DNA of 64,000 nucleotides. It comes from Janthinobacterium sp. BJB426. GTDB taxonomy: Bacteria > Pseudomonadota > Gammaproteobacteria > Burkholderiales > Burkholderiaceae_D. The stretch spans positions 1 to 64,000 of the forward strand of contig NZ_PDZL01000003.1 in the NCBI RefSeq assembly GCF_002735705.1, given 5' to 3'. Below are positions 53,689 through 62,497 of the stretch, piece by piece; position 1 is the first letter of the stretch, and the number at the start of each line of letters is the position of its first letter. Under the pieces are notes generated by a model. That model ran no database searches and was not told the origin of the DNA. It saw only the letters and a list, made by a program, of their open reading frames with translations. Made by a program: the position numbers and the translations under genes.

Positions 53689-53721
53689 TGTCGGATTACG
53701 CGCCTTGCGCGTAATCCGACA
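53689..53721. repeat. Perfect 15-bp hairpin (REP-like) between convergent genes
   Basis: TGTCGGATTACGCGC-CTT-GCGCGTAATCCGACA. It lies between convergent permease and acetyltransferase stops and lacks a T-run. GTCGGATTACGCG hairpins recur between genes in many proteobacteria, from general knowledge, so this is probably a dispersed element that may also stop transcription. Confidence 0.7.
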
Positions 53722-53726
53722 ATACA

Positions 53727-54152
53727 CTAGAACACCAGCCGCATCTCCACATGCGCAATCCCCGCCTCTTCAAATTGTTCCCCCTGCTGCACGAAACCGT
53801 GGCGCGCATAGAATGGCGCGGCCACGGTTTGCGCGTTCAGCACCACCGCCAGGTCTCCCCGTTCGCGGGCTTTCTCCATCAGCAAGGTCAAGATGGCGCC
53901 GCCCACGCCCGTGCCGCGGCCCGGCTGGCGCACGGCCATGCGGCCGATGTGGCCATCGGGCAATAGCCGGCCCGTGCCGATGGCGGCACCAAAGTCGTCA
54001 TAGGCGACGGCGTGCAGGCAGACGGCATCCATGTCGTCGAGTTCGATCTCGGACGGCACTTTCTGTTCATCGACAAAGACTTCAAAACGGATGGCGGTAG
54101 CGTCGGGGCCGAGGGTGGCCCAGTCGCCGAGGCGGATGGTGTGCTTGGTCAT
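53727..54152 (-). CDS. GNAT-family N-acetyltransferase
   Basis: A 141-residue GNAT protein. IRFEVFVDEQKVPSEIELDDMD near the N-terminus (landmarks VFVDEQKVP), the acetyl-CoA loop RMAVRQPGRGTGVGGAIL with the R/Q-x-x-G-x-G/A pattern, and FYARHGFVQQGEQF with the conserved Tyr-x-x-x-GF. Start ATG 54152 gives MTKHTIRLGDW; its ribosome binding site is weak and ATG 54182 is an alternative. Substrate unknown. Confidence 0.85.
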   Translation of the reverse strand: MTKHTIRLGDWATLGPDATAIRFEVFVDEQKVPSEIELDDMDAVCLHAVAYDDFGAAIGTGRLLPDGHIGRMAVRQPGRGTGVGGAILTLLMEKARERGDLAVVLNAQTVAAPFYARHGFVQQGEQFEEAGIAHVEMRLVF

Positions 54153-54220
54153 GGCATGCGGTAATAAGAGAGGGGCCGCCATTGTCGCACGGCCTGCCAC
54201 GCCTTGGCAGGTGGTGCGGC

Positions 54221-55021
54221 TCAAGCGTTCGATTTCAAGTAACGTCCAGGTGTTTCACCGAGTATTTTGCGAAACATGACAACAAAATTGCTCGCGTTCT
54301 CGTAACCCAGGCCCTCCGCGACATGCTGGACCGTGGCACCCCTGGCCATCCATTGCAAAGCGAGCAGGATATGCAGTTGCCTGCGCCAGCGTCCGAAACT
54401 CATGCCGGTTTCCCGGGACACCAGGCGTGACAGCGTGCGCGCACTGATGCCCATCCGCTGCGCCCACGATTCGATGTTGCCCGGATCGGACGGACGCGCC
54501 ATGATCCACTCGACCAGTTTGCGTAGCCGCTTGTCTGGCGTCAGGGGAAGATGAACCTGGCCGGGCTGCGCCAGCGCCATTTCGTCGAGAAGCAGTGTCA
54601 TCACTCGTGACGCCATGCCGCCCTCTTCGTAGCGCATCGGCAATGCCGCTGAACGGATCACCAATTCACGCAGCAGCGGCGTGGTCGACAAGGTGCAGCA
54701 CTCCCGCGGCAACGCGTCGTCCACCGCAGGATCGACATACACCACGTAACAATCGACCGTGCCGGCCCCATCCATTCGATGTTGTGTGCCGCCAGGCACC
54801 CAAATGGCGCTTCCTGGCGGCACCAGCCAGAAGCCGCCGTCCACCTCGCAGGTCAGCACGCCCCGCATCCAGAGCAGGAACTGGCCTTTTCGATGCTGAT
54901 GGAAACCCGCCTCCTTGTGGCTATCCATCTCGCGGCCAACGGCGCCAAGCGTGACCACCGGCCTTGGCACGCAGTCGGGGTCTTCCCATTCACTGGACGA
55001 GTCGTCGCTGAAAACAGGCAT
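54221..55021 (-). CDS. AraC-family regulator with cupin domain
   Basis: A 266-residue regulator. The N-terminal cupin sensor includes HQHRKGQFLLWMRG and WVPGGTQHRMDG; the C-terminal double helix-turn-helix has IESWAQRMGISARTLSRL and MSFGRWRRQLHILLAL with the AraC signature tail EGLGYENASNFVVMFRK. ATG 55021 follows AAAGG. It is divergent from the FAD monooxygenase gene 125 bases away and probably controls it; signal unknown. Confidence 0.88.
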   Translation of the reverse strand: MPVFSDDSSSEWEDPDCVPRPVVTLGAVGREMDSHKEAGFHQHRKGQFLLWMRGVLTCEVDGGFWLVPPGSAIWVPGGTQHRMDGAGTVDCYVVYVDPAVDDALPRECCTLSTTPLLRELVIRSAALPMRYEEGGMASRVMTLLLDEMALAQPGQVHLPLTPDKRLRKLVEWIMARPSDPGNIESWAQRMGISARTLSRLVSRETGMSFGRWRRQLHILLALQWMARGATVQHVAEGLGYENASNFVVMFRKILGETPGRYLKSNA

Positions 55022-55146
55022 CGGGCACCTTTCAAGGGTCAGTATCAGTGGCAAGAATTCAATATAACATGACCTGTTGGCTCATTGTGACCAACACGTG
55101 GCGCGTCTAACATGGACAGTGACATCACAACCACGAAAGCTGTCAA

Positions 55147-56343
55147 ATGGAACAAACGAAGAAAATCCTGATCTGCGGCGGCGGCATCGCCGGCCCTGCG
55201 TGTGCCTGGTGGCTGAGCAGGTACGGCTACTCCGTGGTGCTTGTCGAAAAGGCTGGCGCGCTCAGGGTCGGCGGGCAGAACGTCGATGTGAAGGATGCCG
55301 CGCAGCAGGTCATCAAGCGCATGGGTTTGACGGAACAGGTCGAGGCGCGCAACACGCTGGAATGCGGACAGAAGTGGCTCGATGCGGCCGGCAAGGTGGT
55401 GGCTGTTTTTCCGAAAGGTAGTATCGGTGGACTGACCTGCGATTTCGAAATCCTGCGCGGCGATTTCGCCCGTATTTTGTTCGATGCGACCCACGGCACT
55501 TGCGAATACCGTTTTGGCACGTCCGTCAGTGGCGTTGAAGAGATTGAAAATGGTGTGCGGGCAACCTTTGCCAATGGCACGGCAGAGGACTTTGAACTGG
55601 TGATCTGCGCCGATGGCGTGAGCTCGCCGACCAGAGACCTGGCGCTGGCTGCTGAAACGCGCATGCGTTACCTCGGTGCCTACATGGCGTTTTTCAACAT
55701 TCCCCGGCGGCCGGAAGACGACTTCTGGGCCTGCTCCGTCAACGGCATTGGCGGTACGATGATCAACCTCAGGCCAGGTGGCCTGACTGAAATTACCGTG
55801 CTGATGACCTTTCCTGCCGCTGAACCTGACATGCGGAGTCCGACGGCGCCGTCGCGGCGCGAGATGCTGCGTGCGGCGCTGGCAGGCCGGGGCAAGGTGG
55901 CCGATCGTATCATCGCCGAGCTTGATGCCGTCCAGGACTTCTACTTCGGGCCGATGAGCCAGGTGCAAGCTTCCACCTGGTCAAAAGGCCGACTGGTCTT
56001 GCTGGGCGATGCGGCGCACTGCCCGACGCCATTCACGGGCAAGGGCACGGCTCTGGCGCTGATGGGAGCCTACGTGCTGGCGGGGGAAATCAAGAGGTGC
56101 GCGACCCACACCCAGGCTTTCGAGGCATACGAACGCATCCTTCGCCCGTATGCCGAGCGTACACAGCGGGAGCTGAGCCCTCGCCTCATCCGGCTCATGC
56201 ACGTGCGGACGCGGTTCGGCATCGCCATCGCGCACCTGCTGCAACGGTGCTTCGGCAGCGCCCTGATCCAGTCGCTGTTGCAAGCGAACTCCACGGCCAG
56301 GGCGCGCAAGATCGACGAGGATTTCACGCTCCCGATCTATTGA
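55147..56343 (+). CDS. FAD-dependent monooxygenase (PHBH/TetX-like)
   Basis: A 398-residue class A flavoprotein monooxygenase. FAD motifs: ILICGGGIAGPACAWWL (GxGxxG), VVLVEK, the DG motif ICADGVSSPTR and GDAAHCPTPFTGKGTALALMG (GD motif). It would hydroxylate a small aromatic or polyketide-like substrate using NAD(P)H and oxygen; some relatives inactivate antibiotics such as tetracycline or rifampicin, but no residue here decides the substrate. It starts divergent from the AraC regulator. Confidence 0.88.
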   Translation: MEQTKKILICGGGIAGPACAWWLSRYGYSVVLVEKAGALRVGGQNVDVKDAAQQVIKRMGLTEQVEARNTLECGQKWLDAAGKVVAVFPKGSIGGLTCDFEILRGDFARILFDATHGTCEYRFGTSVSGVEEIENGVRATFANGTAEDFELVICADGVSSPTRDLALAAETRMRYLGAYMAFFNIPRRPEDDFWACSVNGIGGTMINLRPGGLTEITVLMTFPAAEPDMRSPTAPSRREMLRAALAGRGKVADRIIAELDAVQDFYFGPMSQVQASTWSKGRLVLLGDAAHCPTPFTGKGTALALMGAYVLAGEIKRCATHTQAFEAYERILRPYAERTQRELSPRLIRLMHVRTRFGIAIAHLLQRCFGSALIQSLLQANSTARARKIDEDFTLPIY

Positions 56344-56416
56344 AAGCTTTGCTGTGCTACCGGGCGCAGGCGGGCGAGGAACTGGCGGCACGCCCGGTCA
56401 CTTCAGGGCAGATCGG

Positions 56417-57415
56417 TTACAACTTCACCAGCTGCTTGCCGAAGTTGCGCCCTTTTAAGAGGCCGATGAAGGCTTCGGGTGCGCTGGCCAGGCCGTCGGC
56501 CACGGATTCGCGGAATTTCAGCTTGCCCGTTGCCACCAGGCTACCCAGTTCACTGAGTCCCTGCGGCCAGAATTCCGGCTGTTCCGAAACGATGAAGCCG
56601 CGCACGGTGAGGCGGTTGGTGAGGATCAAGCGCGCATTGTCGAGCGGCGTCGGTTCGCCATTGTAGCCGGCGATCCAGCCGCACACGGCAATCCGGCCAA
56701 ACGCATTGGTGCGCGCCAGGGCCGCGTCGAAGATGGCGCCGCCCACGTTTTCAAAGATGGCGTCGATGCCATCCGGCGTGGCCGCCGCCAGATCCGACGC
56801 CAAGCTGCCCGCCTTGTAGTCGACGCAGGCATCGAAACCCAGTTCATTCACCACATAGGCGCACTTGTCCGCGCCGCCGGCGATACCGACGACACGGCAG
56901 CCTTTCAATTTCGCCAGCTGGCCCACCACGCTGCCCACGGCGCCGCTGGCGGCCGACACGACCACGGTTTCGCCCGCTTTCGGCGCCATGATCTGGTTCA
57001 AGCCATACCAGGCCGTCATACCCGGCATGCCGACGGAACCCAGGTAGGCGGACGCAGGGATATGCGTCGTGTCGACCTTGCGCAGCATCGTGCCGTCCGA
57101 CACGGCCACTTCCGTCCAGCCCAAGGTCCCCACGACCGTATCGCCTGCGGCGAACTTCGGATGCCTTGATTCCAGCACCACGCCCACCGTGCCGCCAATC
57201 ATCGTTTCATCGAGCGCTTGCGGCGCCGCATAGCTTTTGTTCGCGCTCATGCGCCCGCGCATGTAGGGATCGAGTGACAGGAACTGGTTGCGTACCAGCA
57301 ATTCACCATCCTTGATGGCGGGAATGTCTTTCGTTTCCAGACGAAAATGCGCCGGCTGCACTTCCTCATTGGACGCGGGCCGCGAGGCGAGGACGATGCG
57401 TTGGTATGTGCTCAT
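56417..57415 (-). CDS. NADP-dependent medium-chain reductase (CurA / PTGR-like)
   Basis: A 332-residue zinc-free MDR enzyme of the prostaglandin/curcumin reductase group. FLSLDPYMRGRM is the hallmark near the N-terminus; GMPGMTAWYGLNQI, VVSAASGAVGSVVGQLAK (NADP-binding glycines), IFENVGG and CGWIAGYN follow. It reduces double bonds of alpha,beta-unsaturated ketones or aldehydes. Start ATG 57415 has AGGAG 6-10 bases upstream. The stop is convergent with the monooxygenase gene. Confidence 0.92.
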   Translation of the reverse strand: MSTYQRIVLASRPASNEEVQPAHFRLETKDIPAIKDGELLVRNQFLSLDPYMRGRMSANKSYAAPQALDETMIGGTVGVVLESRHPKFAAGDTVVGTLGWTEVAVSDGTMLRKVDTTHIPASAYLGSVGMPGMTAWYGLNQIMAPKAGETVVVSAASGAVGSVVGQLAKLKGCRVVGIAGGADKCAYVVNELGFDACVDYKAGSLASDLAAATPDGIDAIFENVGGAIFDAALARTNAFGRIAVCGWIAGYNGEPTPLDNARLILTNRLTVRGFIVSEQPEFWPQGLSELGSLVATGKLKFRESVADGLASAPEAFIGLLKGRNFGKQLVKL

Positions 57416-57458
57416 GATGCTCCTGTCAATAAAGTTGATGACTACTATTGATATTCCC

Positions 57459-57483
57459 GACACCGGGTCTGACCCCGGATGTC
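57459..57483. repeat. Intergenic hairpin with GGGTCTGACCCC core
   Basis: GACACCGGG-TCTGAC-CCCGGATGTC pairs with one bulged A. It lies between the Dabb gene and the reductase start on the same strand. GGGTCTGACCCC-type hairpins are, from general knowledge, frequent between genes in Oxalobacteraceae and relatives. Confidence 0.5.
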
Positions 57484-57496
57484 TGTTGCGTAACGA

Positions 57497-57799
57497 CTAA
57501 ATCTCATAGTCCATGCACTGCCGCGCTTCCCGTACAGCCCCAAAAAACGGCTTGATTTTCACGTGCTCGGGGTGGTTCTGGTAGGCATCCAGCGCTTCGC
57601 GGCTGGCGAATTCGCTGTACAGGACAATGTCGTAGGTCGCTTCCAGGCCCGGCTGGGCCACGGCTGCCTCGAATTTCAATATGCCGGGCACCAGGTCGGA
57701 ACAGGAATCGAGCAAGGCTTTCAGTTTCAAGGCGTTCGTGGCGCGGTCGGCGCCTTCGGCGTGGTCTAACAGTTTCCAGAAAACGATGTGCTTGATCAT
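57497..57799 (-). CDS. Dabb (stress-responsive A/B barrel) domain protein
   Basis: A 100-residue dimeric alpha/beta-barrel protein: MIKHIVFWKLLD at the start is the family signature, then YDIVLYSEFASREALDAYQNHPEH and the C-terminal helix. Members bind small molecules or act as minor enzymes; role unknown. It lies on the same strand as the reductase, upstream in the transcriptional sense, with 81 bases and a hairpin between them. Confidence 0.9.
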   Translation of the reverse strand: MIKHIVFWKLLDHAEGADRATNALKLKALLDSCSDLVPGILKFEAAVAQPGLEATYDIVLYSEFASREALDAYQNHPEHVKIKPFFGAVREARQCMDYEI

Positions 57800-57882
57800 G
57801 GTGGCAGGCTGCTTGTTTATTAATGAAGCATTACTGTACCCGCTATCGGCGCGTCTTGCAGGAAGCAGGCGCGCAAAGCAAA

Positions 57883-57905
57883 CGGGCGGCCTCGAAGGCC
57901 GCCCG
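57883..57905 (-). terminator. Terminator after the thiolase gene
   Basis: Perfect inverted repeat CGGGCGGCCT-CGA-AGGCCGCCCG, 20 bases past the thiolase stop; on the minus strand it is followed by TTTGCTTTG. Strong stem with a modest T-run. Confidence 0.7.
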
Positions 57906-57925
57906 CAGACTGGGTTTCATTTAAA

Positions 57926-59104
57926 TCACAGTACTTCGAACAGACCGGCCGCGCCCTGCCCGCCGCCGATGCACATGGTCACGACCACGTACTTGACGCC
58001 GCGGCGCTTGCCTTCGATCAAGGCGTGGCCCGTCAGGCGGGCGCCCGACACGCCGTACGGGTGGCCGACGGCGATCGCGCCGCCGTTGACGTTCAGGCGG
58101 TCCATGGGGATGCCCAGGGTATCGGCGCAGTACAGCACTTGCACGGCGAACGCTTCATTGAGTTCCCACAGGCCGATGTCGGCGACCGTCAAGCCCGCCT
58201 TTTTCAGCAGTTTCGGGATGGCAAACACGGGGCCGATGCCCATTTCATCGGGTTCGCAGCCGGCCACGGCAAAGCCGCGGAAGATGCCCAGCGGCTGCAA
58301 GCCTTTCGCTTCGGCCACTTTCGCATTCATGACGATGGCCATCGAGGCGCCATCGGAAAACTGGCTGGCGTTGCCGGCGCTGATGACGCCGCCAGGAATG
58401 GCCGGGCGGATCTTCGCCACGCCGTCATACGTCGTGTCGGCGCGGATGCCTTCATCGGCGGAAATCGTCACTTCGCGCGACACCAGCATGCCGCTGGCCT
58501 TGTCGGCCACGCCCATGATGGTGGTCATCGGCACGATTTCCGCGTCGAACAGGCCGGCAGCCAGGGCGCTTGCTGCGCGCTGCTGGCTTTGCACGCCATA
58601 GGCATCCTGGCGTTCGCGCGAGATCTGGTAGCGCTTGGCCACGGTTTCGGCCGTCTGCAGCATGGGCCAGTACACTTCCGGCTTGTGCTGCTGCAGCCAG
58701 ACGTCGCGGTACATATGCGTATTCATTTCATTTTGCACACAGGAAATCGATTCCACGCCGCCGGCCGCATAGATATCGCCTTCGCCGGCGATGATGCGCT
58801 GCGCCGCCAGGGCGATGGCCTGCAAGCCTGAAGAACAAAAACGGTTGACGGTCATGCCGGCCGTCGTGACGGGGCAGCCGCCGCGCAAGGCCACCTGGCG
58901 CGCGATGTTGCCGCCCGTCGCGCCTTCGGGGAAGGCGCAGCCGACCAGCACGTCTTCCACTTCCTCCGCCTCGATGCGCGCGCGCTCGACGGCGGCCGCC
59001 AGCACATGGCCGCCCAGGGTGGCGCCATGCGTCATGTTGAACGCGCCCTTCCAGGACTTGGCCAGGCCCGTGCGGGCGGTCGATACGATGACGGCTTCAT
59101 TCAT
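57926..59104 (-). CDS. Acetyl-CoA C-acyltransferase (thiolase)
   Basis: A 392-residue degradative-type thiolase. The acyl-accepting Cys90 is in [14 protein letters not shown], the base His in [16 protein letters not shown], and the second catalytic Cys in [14 protein letters not shown]. It cleaves 3-ketoacyl-CoA to acetyl-CoA and a shorter acyl-CoA, or runs the reverse reaction. Start ATG 59104 has AAGGAG upstream. No acyl-CoA dehydrogenase or hydratase gene is adjacent, so the pathway cannot be named. Divergent from the MHS transporter gene, 228 bases away. Confidence 0.93.
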   Translation of the reverse strand: MNEAVIVSTARTGLAKSWKGAFNMTHGATLGGHVLAAAVERARIEAEEVEDVLVGCAFPEGATGGNIARQVALRGGCPVTTAGMTVNRFCSSGLQAIALAAQRIIAGEGDIYAAGGVESISCVQNEMNTHMYRDVWLQQHKPEVYWPMLQTAETVAKRYQISRERQDAYGVQSQQRAASALAAGLFDAEIVPMTTIMGVADKASGMLVSREVTISADEGIRADTTYDGVAKIRPAIPGGVISAGNASQFSDGASMAIVMNAKVAEAKGLQPLGIFRGFAVAGCEPDEMGIGPVFAIPKLLKKAGLTVADIGLWELNEAFAVQVLYCADTLGIPMDRLNVNGGAIAVGHPYGVSGARLTGHALIEGKRRGVKYVVVTMCIGGGQGAAGLFEVL

Positions 59105-59209
59105 GCTGTGTCTCCTTGTGGGGATATTATGGGGTGAGGTATCTGCGCAATGAGAATAGCACATTTAAGTACGGTCGTTCGCAAAGTTCGGACGAACATC
59201 TATTTGTAA

Positions 59210-59233
59210 GCTTGCTGTAAGTTTCAAGCAAGC
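59210..59233. promoter_or_regulatory. Inverted repeat in the thiolase-transporter spacer
   Basis: GCTTGC-TGTAAGTTTCAA-GCAAGC, in the divergent spacer, 100 bases before the transporter start and 106 before the thiolase start. It is symmetrical enough for an operator, but short. Confidence 0.3.
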
Positions 59234-59332
59234 ATGACGTAAGGTTCGGAGAACACACTCGCCTCCAGCTGTTGCAAGAATGGTCAAAAAGACCGCGGCA
59301 TCAGTTCACTATAAAACATAGGGAGACAAACC

Positions 59333-61033
59333 ATGGCATCACCATCCGGCTCTGCCGACGTACGGAAAATTTCCACCAAAGGAACGCCGATTACGCCAGA
59401 GGAACGCAAGGTCATCTTTGCGTCATCCTTGGGCACCGTCTTTGAATGGTACGATTTTTACCTGTACGGTTCGCTGGCATCGATCATCGCCAAGCAATTC
59501 TTCATCGGCGACCCCACCACCACCTTCATCTTCGCGCTGCTGGCCTTCGCCGCCGGCTTCATCGTGCGTCCGTTCGGCGCACTGGTCTTCGGCCGCCTGG
59601 GCGACATGATCGGCCGCAAGTACACCTTCCTGATCACCATTCTGATCATGGGCGGCTCCACCTTCATCGTCGGCTTGCTGCCGGGCCACGCCTCCATCGG
59701 CATCGCCGCACCGATCATCCTCGTCATCCTGCGCATCCTGCAAGGCCTGGCGCTGGGCGGCGAGTACGGCGGCGCAGCCACCTATGTGGCCGAGCACGCG
59801 CCTGAAGGCAAGCGCGGCGCGTTCACGGCGTGGATACAAACGACGGCAACCCTGGGCTTCTTCCTGTCGCTGATGGTCATCCTGGGCACCCGCCTGGCGA
59901 CCGGCGAGAAGGATTTCGAGGCATGGGGCTGGCGCATTCCCTTCCTGGTCTCCGTCATCCTGCTGGGTATTTCCGTGTGGATCCGCCTGGCCATGAATGA
60001 ATCGCCGGCGTTTTCCAAGATGAAGGCCGAGGGCAAGACCTCGAAAGCCCCGCTGACGGAAGCATTCGGCCAGTGGAAAAACCTGAAGATCGTCATCCTG
60101 GCCCTGATCGGCCTGACCGCCGGCCAGGCAGTCGTGTGGTACACGGGCCAGTTCTACGCCCTGTTCTTCATGATCCAGACCCTGAAAGTGGATCTGGCAA
60201 CGGCCAACGTGCTCGTCGCCATCGCACTGCTGCTGGCCACGCCGTTCTTCCTGTTCTTCGGCAGCCTGTCCGACCGCATCGGCCGCAAGTACATCATCCT
60301 CGGCGGTTGCCTGATCGCCGCGGCGACCTACTTCCCGATCTTCAACGGCCTGACCCACTTCGCCAACCCGCAACTGGAAGCGGCACTGAAGAACTCGCCA
60401 GTAGTGGTGGTTGCCGATCCTGCGTCCTGCCACTTCCAGTTCAACATGACGGGCACCAAGAAATTCCCCTCGTCGTGCGACATCGCCACGGGCTTCCTGT
60501 CGAACAGCTCGGTGAACTACACGAAGGAAGACGCGCCAGCGGGCAGCATCGCCAAGGTGCGCATCGGTACGAAGGAATTCACGTCGTTTAACGCCGTCAT
60601 GACTGCCGATGGCTTGAACTTCGATGCGGAAAGCAAGGCCCACGAAGTGGCGCTGAAGAAAGAACTGGGCGCCGGCATCAAGGAAGCGGGCTACCCTGCG
60701 AAAGCCGATCCGGACCAGATCAACAAGCCGATGGTGGTCTTGCTGCTGTTCATCCTGGTGCTGTACGTGACCATGGTGTATGGCCCGATCGCCGCCATGC
60801 TGGTGGAAATGTTCCCGACGCGTATCCGGTACACCTCGATGTCCCTGCCCTACCATATCGGTAACGGCTGGTTCGGCGGCTTGCTGCCGACAACGGCCTT
60901 CGCGCTGGTGGCCTTCAAGGGCGACATTTATTATGGCCTGTGGTATCCGATCGTCGTCGCCCTGGCGACTGTCGTGATCGGCACCCTGTTCGTCAAGGAA
61001 ACCAAGGACAACAATATCTACGCTGACGATTAA
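59333..61033 (+). CDS. MHS-family MFS transporter with large soluble insert
   Basis: A 566-residue transporter. SLGTVFEWYDFYLYGSLAS, RPFGALVFGRLGDMIGRKYTF and LALGGEYGGAATYVAEHAP are the metabolite:H+ symporter hallmarks, and FGSLSDRIGRKYII repeats the loop motif in the second half. About 115 residues (roughly 350-465) between two late helices form a hydrophilic insert with two cysteines (PASCHF and PSSCDI), which should face the periplasm and may form a disulphide. Family members of about 440 residues lack it. AGGGAGA precedes the start. Substrate unknown; possibly co-regulated with the divergent thiolase. Confidence 0.88.
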   Translation: MASPSGSADVRKISTKGTPITPEERKVIFASSLGTVFEWYDFYLYGSLASIIAKQFFIGDPTTTFIFALLAFAAGFIVRPFGALVFGRLGDMIGRKYTFLITILIMGGSTFIVGLLPGHASIGIAAPIILVILRILQGLALGGEYGGAATYVAEHAPEGKRGAFTAWIQTTATLGFFLSLMVILGTRLATGEKDFEAWGWRIPFLVSVILLGISVWIRLAMNESPAFSKMKAEGKTSKAPLTEAFGQWKNLKIVILALIGLTAGQAVVWYTGQFYALFFMIQTLKVDLATANVLVAIALLLATPFFLFFGSLSDRIGRKYIILGGCLIAAATYFPIFNGLTHFANPQLEAALKNSPVVVVADPASCHFQFNMTGTKKFPSSCDIATGFLSNSSVNYTKEDAPAGSIAKVRIGTKEFTSFNAVMTADGLNFDAESKAHEVALKKELGAGIKEAGYPAKADPDQINKPMVVLLLFILVLYVTMVYGPIAAMLVEMFPTRIRYTSMSLPYHIGNGWFGGLLPTTAFALVAFKGDIYYGLWYPIVVALATVVIGTLFVKETKDNNIYADD

Positions 61034-61044
61034 TCTGAAGCAAG

Positions 61045-61111
61045 CCCCGGTCGCAAGGCCGGGGTCCGCAAAGCAAAACGCCGCTGACTGGTCAGCGGCG
61101 TTTGTTTTTTT
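61045..61111 (+). terminator. Tandem hairpins after the MHS transporter
   Basis: A first stem CCCCGG/CCGGGG (61045-61064) is followed by a strong stem AAACGCCGCTGAC-TG-GTCAGCGGCGTTT (61076-61103) and a long T-run. The second is a classical Rho-independent terminator and may also serve the convergent small lipoprotein gene. Confidence 0.9.
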
Positions 61112-61143
61112 GTGCAGCGTATGCGGCGTCTGCGGCGGCGAGC

Positions 61144-61347
61144 TTATTTGTCGCTCTTGCTCTTTTTCAGCTGGTCGCGCTGCTGCACGTATTCCTGATA
61201 GCTGGTCTGGTTGCGCTTGCGGCAGGCGTTGCGGTCGTCAAAATTATTAAGGCTGTTGCAGTACTCGCCGATCTTGTCCCGGTTCGCGTCATACAGTACT
61301 TCGCAGCCGGTGATGGCCAGCAAGAAGGGAATGATCAGATATTTCAT
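61144..61347 (-). CDS. Small putative lipoprotein
   Basis: A 67-residue protein. MKYLIIPFLLAITGC is a lipoprotein signal with lipobox ITGC; the mature part is short, charged and Lys/Gln-rich, with two further cysteines (EYCNS and NACRK) and a basic tail KKSKSDK. Start ATG 61347 gives the clean signal. Function unknown. Confidence 0.7.
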   Translation of the reverse strand: MKYLIIPFLLAITGCEVLYDANRDKIGEYCNSLNNFDDRNACRKRNQTSYQEYVQQRDQLKKSKSDK

Positions 61348-61459
61348 TGCTACTCTCATGGATAGGGACGGGATTGCGCGAAAAACACCAGATTGCCCAC
61401 TGGATAAGCGGGCAGCTTTATCTTAACGCGATCTTGACGAAAAATACAAGCGCTCGGTA

Positions 61460-62401
61460 TTACTTATTGGAAAGGATACCCGGCACAAGGAGCTGATCAG
61501 CGCCAGCCTCCTCGTTCAACAGCGGATTGCCGGCCGCAAACGCCGCCAGGTGCTCAAGCAGCACGCGCACGCGGGCCGGCAGGTAGCGCCGCTGCGTCCA
61601 CACGGCATACACATGGCGCGGCTGCGGCATCCAGTCGGGCAAGACGCGCACGAGGCTGCCCCGGGCCACTTCCTCGCGGCATTGCAAAAGCGGGCACAGC
61701 AGGATGCCGATGCCCGCGTCGGCCATCTCCACGGCCAAACGCATCTCGTTGACGCGCAGGCGCGCCTGCGGTTCGATCACCATTTCGGCGCCGTCGCCGG
61801 GCCGCCGCAAACGCCAGCTGCGCAGCGGCTCGGCCACGATCAGCTCGTGCTTTTCCAATGCCTGCAAGTCGCGCGGCACGCCGGCACGCGCCAGATAGCC
61901 GGGCGCGGCCACCATCACCAGCGCGGCACTGCCCAGCCGGCGCTGCATCAGCGAGGAATCGTCGAGCGCGCCCACGCGGATGGCCAGGTCGGCGCCGCTG
62001 CCCACCAGGTCTTGCAGCAGGTTCGACAGTTCCAGCTCCAGGCGGATGTCCGGATACTTCTGCATGAAGCTGACCCAGGCCGGCGTCAGCAAGCCGCTGG
62101 CGAAGTTGACGGGCGCCAGCACGCGGATGCTGCCCGAGACGGCCGACAGGCTGGCGTCAAGCTGCTGCGTCGCCTGCCGCAGGGCGTGCACGAGGGGACG
62201 GCACTGCTCGTAGTATTGCCAGCCTTCCGCCGTCGGCTGCAGACGGCGCGCGCTGCGGTTGAGCAAGCGGTAGCCAAGCTGGCTTTCCAGCTTTTGCAGT
62301 CGGCGCGTGACGGTCGCGGCGGGCAAGTCTTCCTTGACGGCCGCCGCATGCAGGCTGCCCGCCTCCACGATGGCGACAAATAAGGCTAAATCATCAAGCA
62401 T
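61460..62401 (-). CDS. LysR-type transcriptional regulator
   Basis: A 313-residue LysR regulator with the N-terminal FVAIVEAGSLHAAAVKEDLPAATVTRRL (landmark AAAVKEDLPAATVTR), then RLLNRSARRLQPTAEG and an effector domain (SIRVLAPVNFASGLL, DLAIRVGAL). It is of the same DmlR-like group as the other LysR in the window, but not closely similar. Divergent from the DUF2798 gene, whose start is 96 bases away. Confidence 0.9.
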   Translation of the reverse strand: MLDDLALFVAIVEAGSLHAAAVKEDLPAATVTRRLQKLESQLGYRLLNRSARRLQPTAEGWQYYEQCRPLVHALRQATQQLDASLSAVSGSIRVLAPVNFASGLLTPAWVSFMQKYPDIRLELELSNLLQDLVGSGADLAIRVGALDDSSLMQRRLGSAALVMVAAPGYLARAGVPRDLQALEKHELIVAEPLRSWRLRRPGDGAEMVIEPQARLRVNEMRLAVEMADAGIGILLCPLLQCREEVARGSLVRVLPDWMPQPRHVYAVWTQRRYLPARVRVLLEHLAAFAAGNPLLNEEAGADQLLVPGILSNK

Positions 62402-62497
62402 GATTGCATTTTCGGAATTTGAAATTAAAAATATGGCTCTAGTATAGATTGCTGCAAGTCGTTACGCTGCATATCCTTACCATGTTGAAAGTGCCCC

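Noticed and set aside
55147-56343. Calling the monooxygenase a tetracycline-inactivating enzyme
   Set aside because: Only the general FAD motifs of the class are visible. No substrate-specific residues or resistance context support it.
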